From Hymenobacter terrestris (lineage in GTDB: Bacteria; Bacteroidota; Bacteroidia; Cytophagales; Hymenobacteraceae), in the NCBI RefSeq assembly GCF_013377905.1, contig NZ_JABKAV010000015.1:1-64000 (forward strand): 64,000 nucleotides of DNA, given 5' to 3'. Below are positions 36,260 to 45,183 of the stretch, one piece after another. Within the stretch, counting starts at the first letter, position 1. Every line of letters begins with the position of its first letter. The notes under the pieces are model-generated. The model was not told where the DNA came from, ran no database searches, and was given only the letters and a program-made list of their open reading frames with translations. Both the position numbers and the translations under genes were made by a program.

Positions 36260-37684
36260 TTACGGAACGGCTCCAACCCGTACGGAGTCGAGGCCGAACC
36301 ATGTTGCAAGCCTAGTATTGATACCGTAATCCGGACTTTCTGCCAAACCCAGAGGTGGCATAATTATCTGGCGGTTGATAAGCACTGGCTGCGGTTGTAA
36401 TGTAAGTCTGGAATGCGGCGTAAGCCCGGCCTGCTTTAGTGTTGCGAAACGACTCTGCCATTGCGCGGCAAATGCCGGTGCTTCGTGCCGCAAGTCCAGG
36501 TAAGCGTGGCCGCTGGCCATAACTATTACTGCTGCCAAGGCCGCACCCAGCAACCCTCGTGCAGCGGCTGGTATGGGGGTAATAGCAGCGGGCTGGACTG
36601 GCAGACTGGCCCAGCCGGCAAGTAGCCACCCTAACAGCCACCACCAAATCAATATGTTCGCGGCCCGCGGAATGAGCGGTATGCGTGCCCAAGTCAGGGC
36701 ATAAGGCAAAGTGCCTACTATCAGACCAGCCAAGAGTACGGCCGCACTGAGCAGCAGCGGTATTCGCAGGCCCGGGGGGCGGGCCGGCGCTACTTGGGCC
36801 GCTATCGGACGCAATAGCAATACAAAGGCCGGAATAACAAGGAAAGCAGGACTGGTGAGCAAATGGCGCAGCAGGGAGAATAGGCGAGCAAGTGCTTCCT
36901 GAATAGAGGCAGAAGGCCGTAGGGAGTTGTCCAGCGCTAGGCGTGAGGTATTACCGGGGGCTAGCAAGGCAACTGCGCCAGCCACGGCTAATAGCGTGCC
37001 TAACCCCACCCATACCCGGGCGCTGGCCCACTGCCGACGCCATAAGCTCAGCCCAGTACCTAAAAGCATTATCACCGACAGCAGTGCTATGGTAAGCTCG
37101 TTGGAGCCGGCCACGGCTATTATACCGGCACCAGCCAACAGGCCCCAAATCCATCGCGCACTGCGGCGTGGTGCCCGCTGCAGGCGGTCAATTGCGAGTG
37201 GCACGAGTAACAGCAACCACGCCGGCACTTGGTATACCACTATCTCGGTGAAATAGTAGAGCGCCGAAAATGTGGAAGCAACCATGCTGCTGTAAACCAA
37301 TGCTAAGCCCGCTGCCAGCAGGCCGGCATCGCGGCGGCGTAGCTGCCGACCAGTTAGTAGGCGTACCACGGCGTACAAGACTATTAGCCGTAGCAGTTGG
37401 CTGATAATGGCGGTCAACTGTACCCCTTGCAGCCAGCGGTGGTTTAATGGGTTCCCAACTAGTTGCAACCAATTGGTGAAATAGCGCCCCGACCAATTAA
37501 TGAATAGGCGTCTTTGGGCACCCCAGAACCCATAAGCCTCGACTTCTGGAGTCCAAGAGAAATCATCGGCATATGGTTGGTTGTAATAGCACAGCAGCAG
37601 CAGCGGCAACAGGCCCAAACTCACAACAGTAGCCAACAGCCCCCACCAGTTTCCCGTCACCCAGCGTACTAAACGCGAATCCAT
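36260..37684 (-). CDS. Polytopic membrane protein, DUF6056/GT-C-like
   Basis: The 474-residue product starts at MDSRLVRWVTG (an in-frame ATG at 37693 is equally possible). It has about ten hydrophobic segments. The first periplasmic loop has the pattern NQPYADDFSWTPEVEAYG, which includes an Asp-Asp pair at the position expected for the metal or lipid-phosphate site in GT-C glycosyltransferases. The final ~60 residues are soluble. The overall pattern fits glucosyltransferase-like GT-C proteins grouped as DUF6056. It would transfer a sugar from a polyprenyl-phosphate donor on the outer face of the membrane. This is inferred from fold-type resemblance. Confidence 0.7.
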   Translation of the reverse strand: MDSRLVRWVTGNWWGLLATVVSLGLLPLLLLCYYNQPYADDFSWTPEVEAYGFWGAQRRLFINWSGRYFTNWLQLVGNPLNHRWLQGVQLTAIISQLLRLIVLYAVVRLLTGRQLRRRDAGLLAAGLALVYSSMVASTFSALYYFTEIVVYQVPAWLLLLVPLAIDRLQRAPRRSARWIWGLLAGAGIIAVAGSNELTIALLSVIMLLGTGLSLWRRQWASARVWVGLGTLLAVAGAVALLAPGNTSRLALDNSLRPSASIQEALARLFSLLRHLLTSPAFLVIPAFVLLLRPIAAQVAPARPPGLRIPLLLSAAVLLAGLIVGTLPYALTWARIPLIPRAANILIWWWLLGWLLAGWASLPVQPAAITPIPAAARGLLGAALAAVIVMASGHAYLDLRHEAPAFAAQWQSRFATLKQAGLTPHSRLTLQPQPVLINRQIIMPPLGLAESPDYGINTRLATWFGLDSVRVGAVP

Positions 37685-37851
37685 GAGCTGCACGCCAATA
37701 GCCAGGTAAAAGTGATTATCACGGAGTCAGTACTGTGCCACCAGCATTGATTATGCCGCTTATTAACTGGACCAATTACTCTTTTCGCATCAAACCAATA
37801 TAAGAAAGGCAGCTTGGTGCAAAAAAAGTAATTGGTCAGAAGATATTTGAG

Positions 37852-38886
37852 TTAGCCGCGCATTCGGGTGCTATACTCCTTTACCGTTTCAATGAAGACC
37901 TTCACATTGTCGGGGTCGGTGTCGGGGTACACGCCGTGGCCGAGGTTGGCAATGTGGCGCTGGGGGCCGAACCGGTCAAGCATGGCTTTGGTGGCTGCCT
38001 GAACCTGCGCGGGCGTGCCGAAAAGAGCGCAGGGGTCGAGGTTGCCCTGCAGGGTTTTGTCGGCTACCAGTGGGCGTACGGTGCGCGGGTCCTGGTTCCA
38101 GTCGAGGCCGATGGTGCGGCAGGGCAGGGCGGCGAAGTCTTCCATGGCCCAGAAGGCACCTTTAGCAAATACGGTAACCGGCACGTTGGGCAGCGCGGCA
38201 CAGATTTCGGCAATGTAGCGCTGGCTGAACTCCGCATAATGCGCCGGCGGCAGGATGCCGGCCCAGGAATCGAACACCTGAATGAGGTTGGCGCCGGCCG
38301 TTACCTGGGCCTGCAGGTAGGCAATGGTAGTAGCCGTGATTTTACGCAGCAGCTCGTGGGCCAGTTCGGGGTTCTGGTAAAGGAGGCGGCGGGCCTTGCT
38401 GAACGTTTTCGAGCCGTGGCCCTCTACCATGTAAGCCAGAATAGTCCAGGGGGCACCGGCAAAGCCGATGAGTGGTACCCGGCCGTTGAGTGCGCGCTTG
38501 GTGACGCGCAGTGCCTCCAGCACGTAGCCTAGGTGCTCCTCGGGGTCGGCAATGCGCATGCGGGCTACATCAGCGGCTGTTTTTATGGTTTCGGGGAACA
38601 GCGGCCCTTTGGCTTCCACCATCTCGTAGGTCAGGCCCATGGCCTCGGGCACCACCAGAATATCAGAGAAGATAATGGCGGCGTCCACATCGAGCGCATC
38701 GACGGGCTGGATGGTGACTTCGGCGGCCAACTCGGGCGTTTCTACCAGTTCCTTAAAGCCACTGAGCCGACCCCGGAGCGCGCGGTACTGGGGCAGAATA
38801 CGGCCCGCCTGGCGCATGAGCCACACAGGAGTCCGTTCGGTTTCTTCGCCGCGGGCGGCGCGCAGGAGCAGGTCGTTTTTAAGCAC
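37852..38886 (-). CDS. hemE: Uroporphyrinogen decarboxylase
   Basis: The 344-residue product has the family signatures [18 protein letters not shown] (about residue 19-36), [12 protein letters not shown] with catalytic Asp, [16 protein letters not shown], and [12 protein letters not shown]. It decarboxylates uroporphyrinogen III to coproporphyrinogen III in heme synthesis. The gene stands alone. A nearby TGAAAGTA on the plus strand (38933) gives TACTTTCA, a weak -7 box. Confidence 0.96.
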   Translation of the reverse strand: MLKNDLLLRAARGEETERTPVWLMRQAGRILPQYRALRGRLSGFKELVETPELAAEVTIQPVDALDVDAAIIFSDILVVPEAMGLTYEMVEAKGPLFPETIKTAADVARMRIADPEEHLGYVLEALRVTKRALNGRVPLIGFAGAPWTILAYMVEGHGSKTFSKARRLLYQNPELAHELLRKITATTIAYLQAQVTAGANLIQVFDSWAGILPPAHYAEFSQRYIAEICAALPNVPVTVFAKGAFWAMEDFAALPCRTIGLDWNQDPRTVRPLVADKTLQGNLDPCALFGTPAQVQAATKAMLDRFGPQRHIANLGHGVYPDTDPDNVKVFIETVKEYSTRMRG

Positions 38887-38988
38887 GGGTTCTTAAGCTG
38901 TCAGCTGATAACTGTTGGTTCTCAGCGTTCTGTTGAAAGTAGCTATTTATAAAGTCGATGAGCGAAGGCCGAAAGCCCTCCGCTTAAA

Positions 38989-39606
38989 TCAATTTACAAA
39001 TAAGGCCTTAATGGCCGTCATGATGAAGTTTACACCGATGGCCAACGTAATAAAGCCCATAATGCGGGCCAGCGCGGCCAAACCCGGCCGACCCAGAAAG
39101 CGCGTGAGCCTGAGCGACGACATGAGGATGATGTAGACGGCCAGGGCCACCAGCACGAAGCCGACGAAGATCAGCCCCATATCGAAATACGTGAGCTTTT
39201 TGGTGTACAGGCTGATGCAGACGGCAATGGCACCGGGGCCCGAAAGCATGGGCATGGCCAAAGGCGTGAAGCTGATGTCGTCCTTCTCGCGGCTGGCCTC
39301 GATGGTTTCCTGCGACACCTTGCTGCGGTTGCCGCCGGGCGTGAGCAAATCGAAAGCCGAGCGCATGAGCAGAATTCCGCCCGCAATGCGCAGATGGTGA
39401 ATGTTGATACCGAAGAAGTTGAGCACGTACTGACCCGCGAAAAACGACACCGACAGCACTGCCAGCACCGACAGGCAAGCCTTCAGGCCGATGTTGGCCC
39501 GTTCGGCCGCAGTGTCGCTTTCGGTCAGCGACAGAAAAACCGGCATGGCCCCGAACGGATTGACCACGGAGAACAGGGTAGTGAACGTGGCAAGCAGGAT
39601 ATCCAT
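38989..39606 (-). CDS. MarC family integral membrane protein
   Basis: The 205-residue product starts at MDILLATFTTLFSVVNPFG, and the family motif VNPFGAMPVFLSLT is at about 14-27. Six hydrophobic segments follow, with SFTPLAMPMLSGPGAIAVCI between them. MarC proteins are small integral membrane proteins of uncertain transport function. A longer in-frame start at 39660 is excluded because a perfect -7 box lies at 39630-39637. Confidence 0.92.
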   Translation of the reverse strand: MDILLATFTTLFSVVNPFGAMPVFLSLTESDTAAERANIGLKACLSVLAVLSVSFFAGQYVLNFFGINIHHLRIAGGILLMRSAFDLLTPGGNRSKVSQETIEASREKDDISFTPLAMPMLSGPGAIAVCISLYTKKLTYFDMGLIFVGFVLVALAVYIILMSSLRLTRFLGRPGLAALARIMGFITLAIGVNFIMTAIKALFVN

Positions 39607-39629
39607 AAGCACTGGCAGGGGCTGGCCGG

Positions 39630-39637
39630 CAAAGGTA
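39630..39637 (-). promoter_or_regulatory. marC-type gene promoter -7 box
   Basis: On the minus strand this reads TACCTTTG, a perfect match to TAnnTTTG, 23 bases before the ATG at 39606. Confidence 0.65.
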
Positions 39638-39721
39638 CGAGGCTTTAGGCAGCAGGCCACGGGAAAAATCCTAATTTTAGCGAAAACAACTCCTCCACGG
39701 TGGGTGCGTAGAGCCTAACTG

Positions 39722-40936
39722 TTGCTGTGCGCCCCGCTGGGCGAGCGGCGCGGCAACTCCTTTTCCACCCCAATACTTCGCCTAGTGCCCCACTTCGACG
39801 ACTTTACCTGGCACACACTGGCACAGGCGCTGCTGCTGCTGTTAGCCGCCGCTGCCCTAATTGCCACTTTGCTACCGCTACTGCGCCATACGGTTTGGTG
39901 GATCCGCATCTTCGATTTTCCGCGCCTGCAGATTGTGGGCTTGCTGTTGGCGGTGCTGGTAGCAGGCGTGCTGCTGGGCTGGCATCAGCCCACCGGCGGC
40001 ACTTATTGGATGCCGACGCTGCTGGCGAGCCTGGCGCTGGCTACCGGTTACCAAGCGTTTCGAATTCTGCCCTACACGCCGTTGGCTGGCAAACATGTGG
40101 GTGATAGTACCCGCAACGATGGGGAAGGCCATCTGAGCCTGGTGATGATGAATGTGCTGCAGTACAACAAACAGAGCGACAAAGCTTTGCAGGTGCTGCA
40201 GGCGGCCGATGCTGACGTTATTATGGCAGTGGAAACCGATGAGTGGTGGCATCAGCAGCTGAAGCCGATGGAGAAAACCCACCCGTATACCTGCCACGAG
40301 CCACTCGACAACACGTACGGCCTGTTGTTCTTCTCGCGCCTGCCGCTCGACGGCTGCGAAATTAAATACCTCATCGACGACGATGTGCCCAGCGTGCATG
40401 CCAAAGTGCAGCTGCCCGACGGCCGCACCTGGGTACGCGTGTACGGCCTGCACCCCAAGCCCCCGGCCCCTTCCGAGTCGGAGACCAGTACCCGCCGCGA
40501 CGCCGAGCTACTGCTGGTGGGCCGCGAACTGGAAAAGCGCGACGAGCCCACGATTGTATTCGGCGACATGAACGACGTGGCCTGGTCGCACACCTCCGAA
40601 CTGTTCCGGCGCATCAGCGGCCTGCTCGACCCGCGGGTGGGACGTGGCCTGCTGCCTACTTTCCATGCCGAATACCGGCTGCTCCGCTGGCCCCTCGACC
40701 ATGTATTCGTGTCGCCGCATTTCAAAGTCGACGACATGGCGCGGCTCCCTTACGTTGGCTCCGACCACTTTCCCATCTACATCAAGCTCAGTTTTGAGCC
40801 CCATGATAAGGCGGAACAGGAGGAAAACTTGGAAGAGTCGGACGCGGATGATGAGCAGGAGGCGGTAGAGAAAATTGAGGAGGGCAAGCAGGAAGAGCGC
40901 GAAGAGGAAGCCCAGGAAGCCTCTGAGAAGCGGTAG
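39722..40936 (+). CDS. Membrane-anchored endonuclease/exonuclease/phosphatase family protein
   Basis: The frame has a TTG at 39722 and a GTG at 39785, and no ATG is well placed, so the start is uncertain. Three hydrophobic segments fill the first ~120 residues. The EEP domain follows, with VMMNVLQYNKQSDK (Asn), IMAVETDEWW (metal Glu), VYGLHPKPP (His), FGDMNDVAWSHT (Asp-x-Asn), PLDHVFVS and the catalytic pair GSDHFPI. The last ~45 residues are acidic and glutamate-rich. EEP proteins hydrolyse phosphodiesters, with targets ranging from DNA to phosphoinositides. The membrane anchor suggests action on the periplasmic or outer face. Confidence 0.85.
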   Translation: MLCAPLGERRGNSFSTPILRLVPHFDDFTWHTLAQALLLLLAAAALIATLLPLLRHTVWWIRIFDFPRLQIVGLLLAVLVAGVLLGWHQPTGGTYWMPTLLASLALATGYQAFRILPYTPLAGKHVGDSTRNDGEGHLSLVMMNVLQYNKQSDKALQVLQAADADVIMAVETDEWWHQQLKPMEKTHPYTCHEPLDNTYGLLFFSRLPLDGCEIKYLIDDDVPSVHAKVQLPDGRTWVRVYGLHPKPPAPSESETSTRRDAELLLVGRELEKRDEPTIVFGDMNDVAWSHTSELFRRISGLLDPRVGRGLLPTFHAEYRLLRWPLDHVFVSPHFKVDDMARLPYVGSDHFPIYIKLSFEPHDKAEQEENLEESDADDEQEAVEKIEEGKQEEREEEAQEASEKR

Positions 40937-41028
40937 GGGAGTTTAGAAGATTTATAGTGCCGGCATGCGCCGCATGCTCAGCAGCGCGTTCTTTGTGTTC
41001 TTCCCCCAGACCCCAGAGTCCCCCACTC

Positions 41029-42954
41029 ATGCCCGAGCAAGCCACCGACGATATTCTGCACGTGTTGCGCCAGACCTGGGGCCACACCCGGTTTCGGCCG
41101 CTGCAGGAAGACATCATTCGGGCAGTGCTGGCTGGACACGACGCGCTGGCACTGCTGCCTACTGGTGGGGGCAAAAGCATTTGTTTCCAGGTGCCTGCGT
41201 TGGCCCGGCCGGGGCTCTGTTTGGTAGTGTCGCCGCTGATTGCGCTGATGAAGGATCAGGTGGAAAACCTGCGCCAGCGTGGCGTGAAGGCCGAAGCCGT
41301 GTACGCCGGCATGAGCCACCAGGAAATCGACCAGACCCTCGACAACTGCGTGTACGGGCCGGTGAAATTCCTGTACGTAAGCCCCGAGCGGCTCCTGACC
41401 GATATGTTCCGGGCCCGGGTGGCCAAAATGAAAGTGAGCCTGCTGGCCATTGATGAGGCGCACTGCGTGTCGCAGTGGGGCTACGATTTCCGGCCGCCCT
41501 ACCTGCGCATTGCCGAGCTTCGGGCGCTGCTACCGGGCGTACCCTGCATTGCCCTCACGGCCACCGCCACCGAGCAGGTACGCGAGGATATCGTAGAGAA
41601 ACTGGTGTTTGGCAGCACCCACCGCATATTTCAGCAGAGCTTCGCCCGGCCCAACCTTTCGTACTCGGTGCTCGAAACCGAAGACAAAATGAAGCGGATG
41701 CTGGAGGTGGTGCGCGGAGTGGGGGCCGACAAGACGAGCATTGTGTACGCCCGTACCCGCCGCCAGACCGAAGACGCCGCCGCCTATTTGCAACAACAGC
41801 GCCTGTCGGCGGCGGCCTACCATGCCGGCCTGCCCTCCGACCAGCGCACCCGCGTGCAGCAGGACTGGATGCAGAACAAAACCCGCTGCATCGTGGCCAC
41901 CAACGCCTTTGGCATGGGGATCGACAAACCCGATGTGCGGCTGGTCGTGCATCTGGAGGCTCCCGATAACTTGGAGGCTTATTACCAGGAAGCCGGCCGC
42001 GCCGGCCGCGACGAAAAATACGCCTTTGCCGTGCTGCTCACCGGCCCCGCTGATGCCGATGAACTGCGCCGTCGCACCCGCCTCAGCTACCCGCCCCTCG
42101 ATACGGTGCGCCGCGTGTATCAGGCGCTGGCCAACTTCTCGCGCACGGCTGTGGGCGGTGGCGAACTGGTGGCCTTCGATTTCGACTTGCAGCAGTTTGC
42201 CGAAACCTACCGTATCAAGGCCCTCGATGCCCACAACAGCCTGCGTACCCTGGCTCGCGAAGGATTCGTGCAGCTGAATGAAGCCGTCAGCAACCCCGCC
42301 CGGGTCCATATTCCGATTGACCACACTGACCTCTACCGCTTCCAGGTGGCCAATGTGCAGCATGATCAGCTCATCAAAAGCCTGCTCCGGTTGCACGGGG
42401 GCGAGCTGTTTGCCGGTTTTCAGCGGATTTCGGAAAATAGCATCGCCCAGTACCTGCGCCTGAGCGTGATGGAGCTGCGCAAGATGCTGCTGTTTCTGCA
42501 CCGCTCGGGCGTCATCCAGTTCCAGCCCCGCCACGAGTCGCCTCAAGCCTTGTTTACCACCCCGCGCCACGACGCCGACAAATTACCACTTGACCAGAAG
42601 CGCCTGACCAAACAGCGCGAGCTGGCCACCCACAAAACCGATTCGGTCATTCGGTATGCCGCTGGAGGCCGCTGTCGCCAGCAGCTGCTGCTGGCCTACT
42701 TTGGTGAGCTGGATGCGCCTGCCTGTGGCGTATGCGACTTTTGCCTGGCCCGCAAAAAGGCCCGCCAGGACTCAGTGCCGCTGCCCGAGCTACGTGCTCA
42801 ACTGCTGGAGTTAGTTAAAGCCACACCCCAGACGCCCCGCGAAGTACTCACTCACTACGCCCCCGGCCAGGCCTCCGCCATTACCGCCCTGCTGCGCGAC
42901 TTAGTAGAGCTGGGCGAACTGCGCTACGCCCCCGATGGGCGGTTGAGCGGGTAG
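41029..42954 (+). CDS. recQ: ATP-dependent DNA helicase RecQ
   Basis: The 641-residue product starts at MPEQATDDILHVL. It has Walker A LPTGGGKSICFQ, motif II IDEAHCVSQWGYDFRP, ALTATATEQV, the arginine finger region EAGRAGRD and the zinc site with four Cys (GRCRQQLLLAYFGE then CGVCDFCL). The RQC winged-helix part is present, but the C-terminus ends soon after with a short winged-helix-like tail (QTPREVLTHYAPG), and no clear HRDC domain is visible. RecQ unwinds DNA in recombination and replication repair. An earlier in-frame start at 40957 lies in poor family context. Confidence 0.95.
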   Translation: MPEQATDDILHVLRQTWGHTRFRPLQEDIIRAVLAGHDALALLPTGGGKSICFQVPALARPGLCLVVSPLIALMKDQVENLRQRGVKAEAVYAGMSHQEIDQTLDNCVYGPVKFLYVSPERLLTDMFRARVAKMKVSLLAIDEAHCVSQWGYDFRPPYLRIAELRALLPGVPCIALTATATEQVREDIVEKLVFGSTHRIFQQSFARPNLSYSVLETEDKMKRMLEVVRGVGADKTSIVYARTRRQTEDAAAYLQQQRLSAAAYHAGLPSDQRTRVQQDWMQNKTRCIVATNAFGMGIDKPDVRLVVHLEAPDNLEAYYQEAGRAGRDEKYAFAVLLTGPADADELRRRTRLSYPPLDTVRRVYQALANFSRTAVGGGELVAFDFDLQQFAETYRIKALDAHNSLRTLAREGFVQLNEAVSNPARVHIPIDHTDLYRFQVANVQHDQLIKSLLRLHGGELFAGFQRISENSIAQYLRLSVMELRKMLLFLHRSGVIQFQPRHESPQALFTTPRHDADKLPLDQKRLTKQRELATHKTDSVIRYAAGGRCRQQLLLAYFGELDAPACGVCDFCLARKKARQDSVPLPELRAQLLELVKATPQTPREVLTHYAPGQASAITALLRDLVELGELRYAPDGRLSG

Positions 42955-43041
42955 GAGCGAGGCAGCGTGTCTTTCTGCTCTTGAGGAGCAAGCCATAAAG
43001 CTTAGTAAAGAATCCTGCTTGCACCTCTTACATTAGCCCCA

Positions 43042-43878
43042 ATGAACAATCCGACTTCTCCCGGCAACCTTGCTACCCGCCCCATTGGCGTATTCGATAG
43101 CGGCATTGGCGGCCTGACAGTGGCGCGGGCCGTGGCCCAGGTGCTGCCCCACGAGCGGCTGGTATACTTCGGCGACACGGCCCACTTGCCCTACGGCGAC
43201 AAAAGCACGGCCGCTATTCAGGCCTACGCCGTGAAGATATGCGACCTGTTGCTGCGTCAGCAGTGCAAGGTGATTCTGATTGCCTGCAACTCGGCCTCGG
43301 CCGCCGCCTACGAGCTGGTACGCGAATACGTGGGCTCCAAGGCGCAGGTACTCAACGTTATCGACCCCATTGTAGCGCATGTCGGGCGGCAGTACGCGGG
43401 CCGCATGGTAGGCCTGATTGGCACCAAGCAAACGGTGAACAGCAACGTATATAAGAAGAAGGTAGATGACCTCGACGCCGGCGTAGATCTGCGCAGCCTG
43501 GCTACTCCGCTGCTGGCTCCTATGATTGAGGAAGGTTTCTTCAACGATACCATTGCCGGCAACGTCATCGAAACCTACCTGTCCAACCCTGTGCTGGAAG
43601 GAGTGGAGGCGCTGGTGCTGGCCTGCACGCACTACCCGCTAATCAAGGAGCAGATTGCCGAATTCTACCAGGGCCGCACCGAAGTGCTCGACGCCTCCGA
43701 TGTAGTGGCCCAGCATGTGCGGCAGTACCTGGAGAGTCGGCAGCTATTAGCTCCGGCAGTTGCTGCGCCGCCCCGCCACCACTTCTATGTATCCGATTTC
43801 ACCCGCTCTTTTGAGGAAAGTACCCGCATTTTCTTCGGCCAGGAAGTGAATTTGGAGCATTATCCGCTGTGGGAGTAG
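43042..43878 (+). CDS. murI: Glutamate racemase
   Basis: The 278-residue product has the opening IGVFDSGIGGLTVARAV with the catalytic Asp, the first catalytic Cys in IACNSASAAAYEL and the second in LACTHYPLIKEQI. It makes D-glutamate for peptidoglycan. The TACATTAG at 43029-43036 ends five bases before the ATG and is one mismatch from the -7 consensus. It precedes the curli locus by 135 bp. Confidence 0.96.
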   Translation: MNNPTSPGNLATRPIGVFDSGIGGLTVARAVAQVLPHERLVYFGDTAHLPYGDKSTAAIQAYAVKICDLLLRQQCKVILIACNSASAAAYELVREYVGSKAQVLNVIDPIVAHVGRQYAGRMVGLIGTKQTVNSNVYKKKVDDLDAGVDLRSLATPLLAPMIEEGFFNDTIAGNVIETYLSNPVLEGVEALVLACTHYPLIKEQIAEFYQGRTEVLDASDVVAQHVRQYLESRQLLAPAVAAPPRHHFYVSDFTRSFEESTRIFFGQEVNLEHYPLWE

Positions 43879-43938
43879 GAGTTTATAAAGTGTTTTTCCG
43901 TGCTAAACAAAATTAGTCATATTCATATAGTAAATACT

Positions 43939-43946
43939 TATATTTA
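43939..43946 (+). promoter_or_regulatory. Possible csgE promoter -7 box
   Basis: TATATTTA is one mismatch from TAnnTTTG, in the AT-rich gap 67 bases before the csgE ATG. Confidence 0.4.
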
Positions 43947-44012
43947 GGCACCAAAAGGGAAGACTAGGTAGTTTGGCCCTTGCGCTTGTGGCTCTTATGC
44001 TCCGGCGGTGCT

Positions 44013-44603
44013 ATGAAATATCCGGCTGATTTCGGGCGAAAATGGGGCTTCTGGCTACTGCCATGCCTGTTGCTGCTGGCCCCGGCCGCTCTGGCACAGG
44101 GCGTGCGGCAACCCCCGGCCCGCGTGAAGCAGCAAGGCAGCCCTGCGCCAACTCAGGCTCCTTCCAACGAGAGCAAAGCAAACCCGCTTACCCCCAAACA
44201 GCTGGAAGAAGCCCTGCGGCTGCTACTCCAGGTAACAGCCGACTCGACTAACACCCAAAAAGTCCAGCGCGGCTTCGAAATAGAGTGCCTCGTCGTTGAT
44301 CAGACGATCAGCAAGCTCGGGCGCGACTTCTACAGCATGTTTTTTAACACGTTTGAATCCCCGGCCGGCTCGGGCGATTACGTGGTTACGATTACCGAGA
44401 AGCCTGCCCGGGGCACCAGCATTCTGGTTACGGTCGCCGTCAACAACATTGATTTGCTCGAAATGCCGCTCCAGCCAAATGAGGAATATATTGATGCTGC
44501 TGCCAGCGAAGCGGTTGGCACTGTCACGCAACACCTCATCGAAAACAACCGTCTGGGCAACGAACTGGAAAAGGGCAACAGTCAGCCCTTGGAAGTTTAT
44601 TAA
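44013..44603 (+). CDS. csgE: Curli assembly component CsgE
   Basis: The 196-residue product starts at MKYPADFGRKWG with a signal peptide ending ALAQ. After a proline/serine linker, the CsgE domain is recognisable: GFEIECLVVDQTISKLGRDF, YSMFFNTFESP and ITEKPARGTSILVTVAVNN. In E. coli, CsgE is a periplasmic adaptor that caps CsgG and admits curlin into the pore. It is the first gene of the csgEFG run (48 bp to csgF, then 107 bp to csgG). The longer N-terminal linker is a departure from the ~130-residue E. coli protein. Confidence 0.9.
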   Translation: MKYPADFGRKWGFWLLPCLLLLAPAALAQGVRQPPARVKQQGSPAPTQAPSNESKANPLTPKQLEEALRLLLQVTADSTNTQKVQRGFEIECLVVDQTISKLGRDFYSMFFNTFESPAGSGDYVVTITEKPARGTSILVTVAVNNIDLLEMPLQPNEEYIDAAASEAVGTVTQHLIENNRLGNELEKGNSQPLEVY

Positions 44604-44650
44604 TCCTATCCTCCCTAGCCTCTCCCGTCTCCTCTTTTAACCCATCCCTC

Positions 44651-45076
44651 ATGAAATACCTCTACTGCTCTTTTCTCGCGCTGCTGCTGGCCTTGGTAGC
44701 TGCACCAACTGTCAGCGCCCAGGATTTTATATACGAACCTGTCAACCCGAATTTTGGGGGTAACCCATTCAACTACTCATCCTTGCTGAGCGCAGCCACT
44801 GCCCAGGATACCTTTAAGGACCCCGCTGCCGAGCAGTCCCGGGCTGTCGAGGATCCTCTGGCCTTATTTGCCACCAACCTTAACCGTCAGATCTTGAGTC
44901 AGCTGACTGACCGTTTCATTAGCGACCAGTTTGGCCGAGGCACAGTGCGAGCCGGCAGCTACACGGTGGGCGGCTACCAGATTCAGGTGACACCCGGTTC
45001 TAACGGCGTTGTTATCGTCATTGCCGACCCTGCTACCGGCAACCAGACCACAGTTACCATTCCTAACCTGCCTTAG
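44651..45076 (+). CDS. csgF: Curli assembly component CsgF
   Basis: The 141-residue product has a signal peptide ending TVSAQ and the mature opening DFIYEPVNPNFGGNPFNYSS, which is the CsgF region that plugs the CsgG pore and forms the outer constriction. The C-terminal half (FISDQFGRGTVRAGSYTVGG, then YQIQVTPG) is a small beta domain. CsgF links secretion to nucleation at the cell surface. Confidence 0.93.
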   Translation: MKYLYCSFLALLLALVAAPTVSAQDFIYEPVNPNFGGNPFNYSSLLSAATAQDTFKDPAAEQSRAVEDPLALFATNLNRQILSQLTDRFISDQFGRGTVRAGSYTVGGYQIQVTPGSNGVVIVIADPATGNQTTVTIPNLP

Positions 45077-45183
45077 ACAATTGGTGAAGTGTCGGCGTCA
45101 GACCTCAACTTCTGGCTGCCGGCCTCATGTATCTCAGTGTTTCTTCCTCTCTTCCTCCCTCCGATACTAGTCGCTACCTGTCT

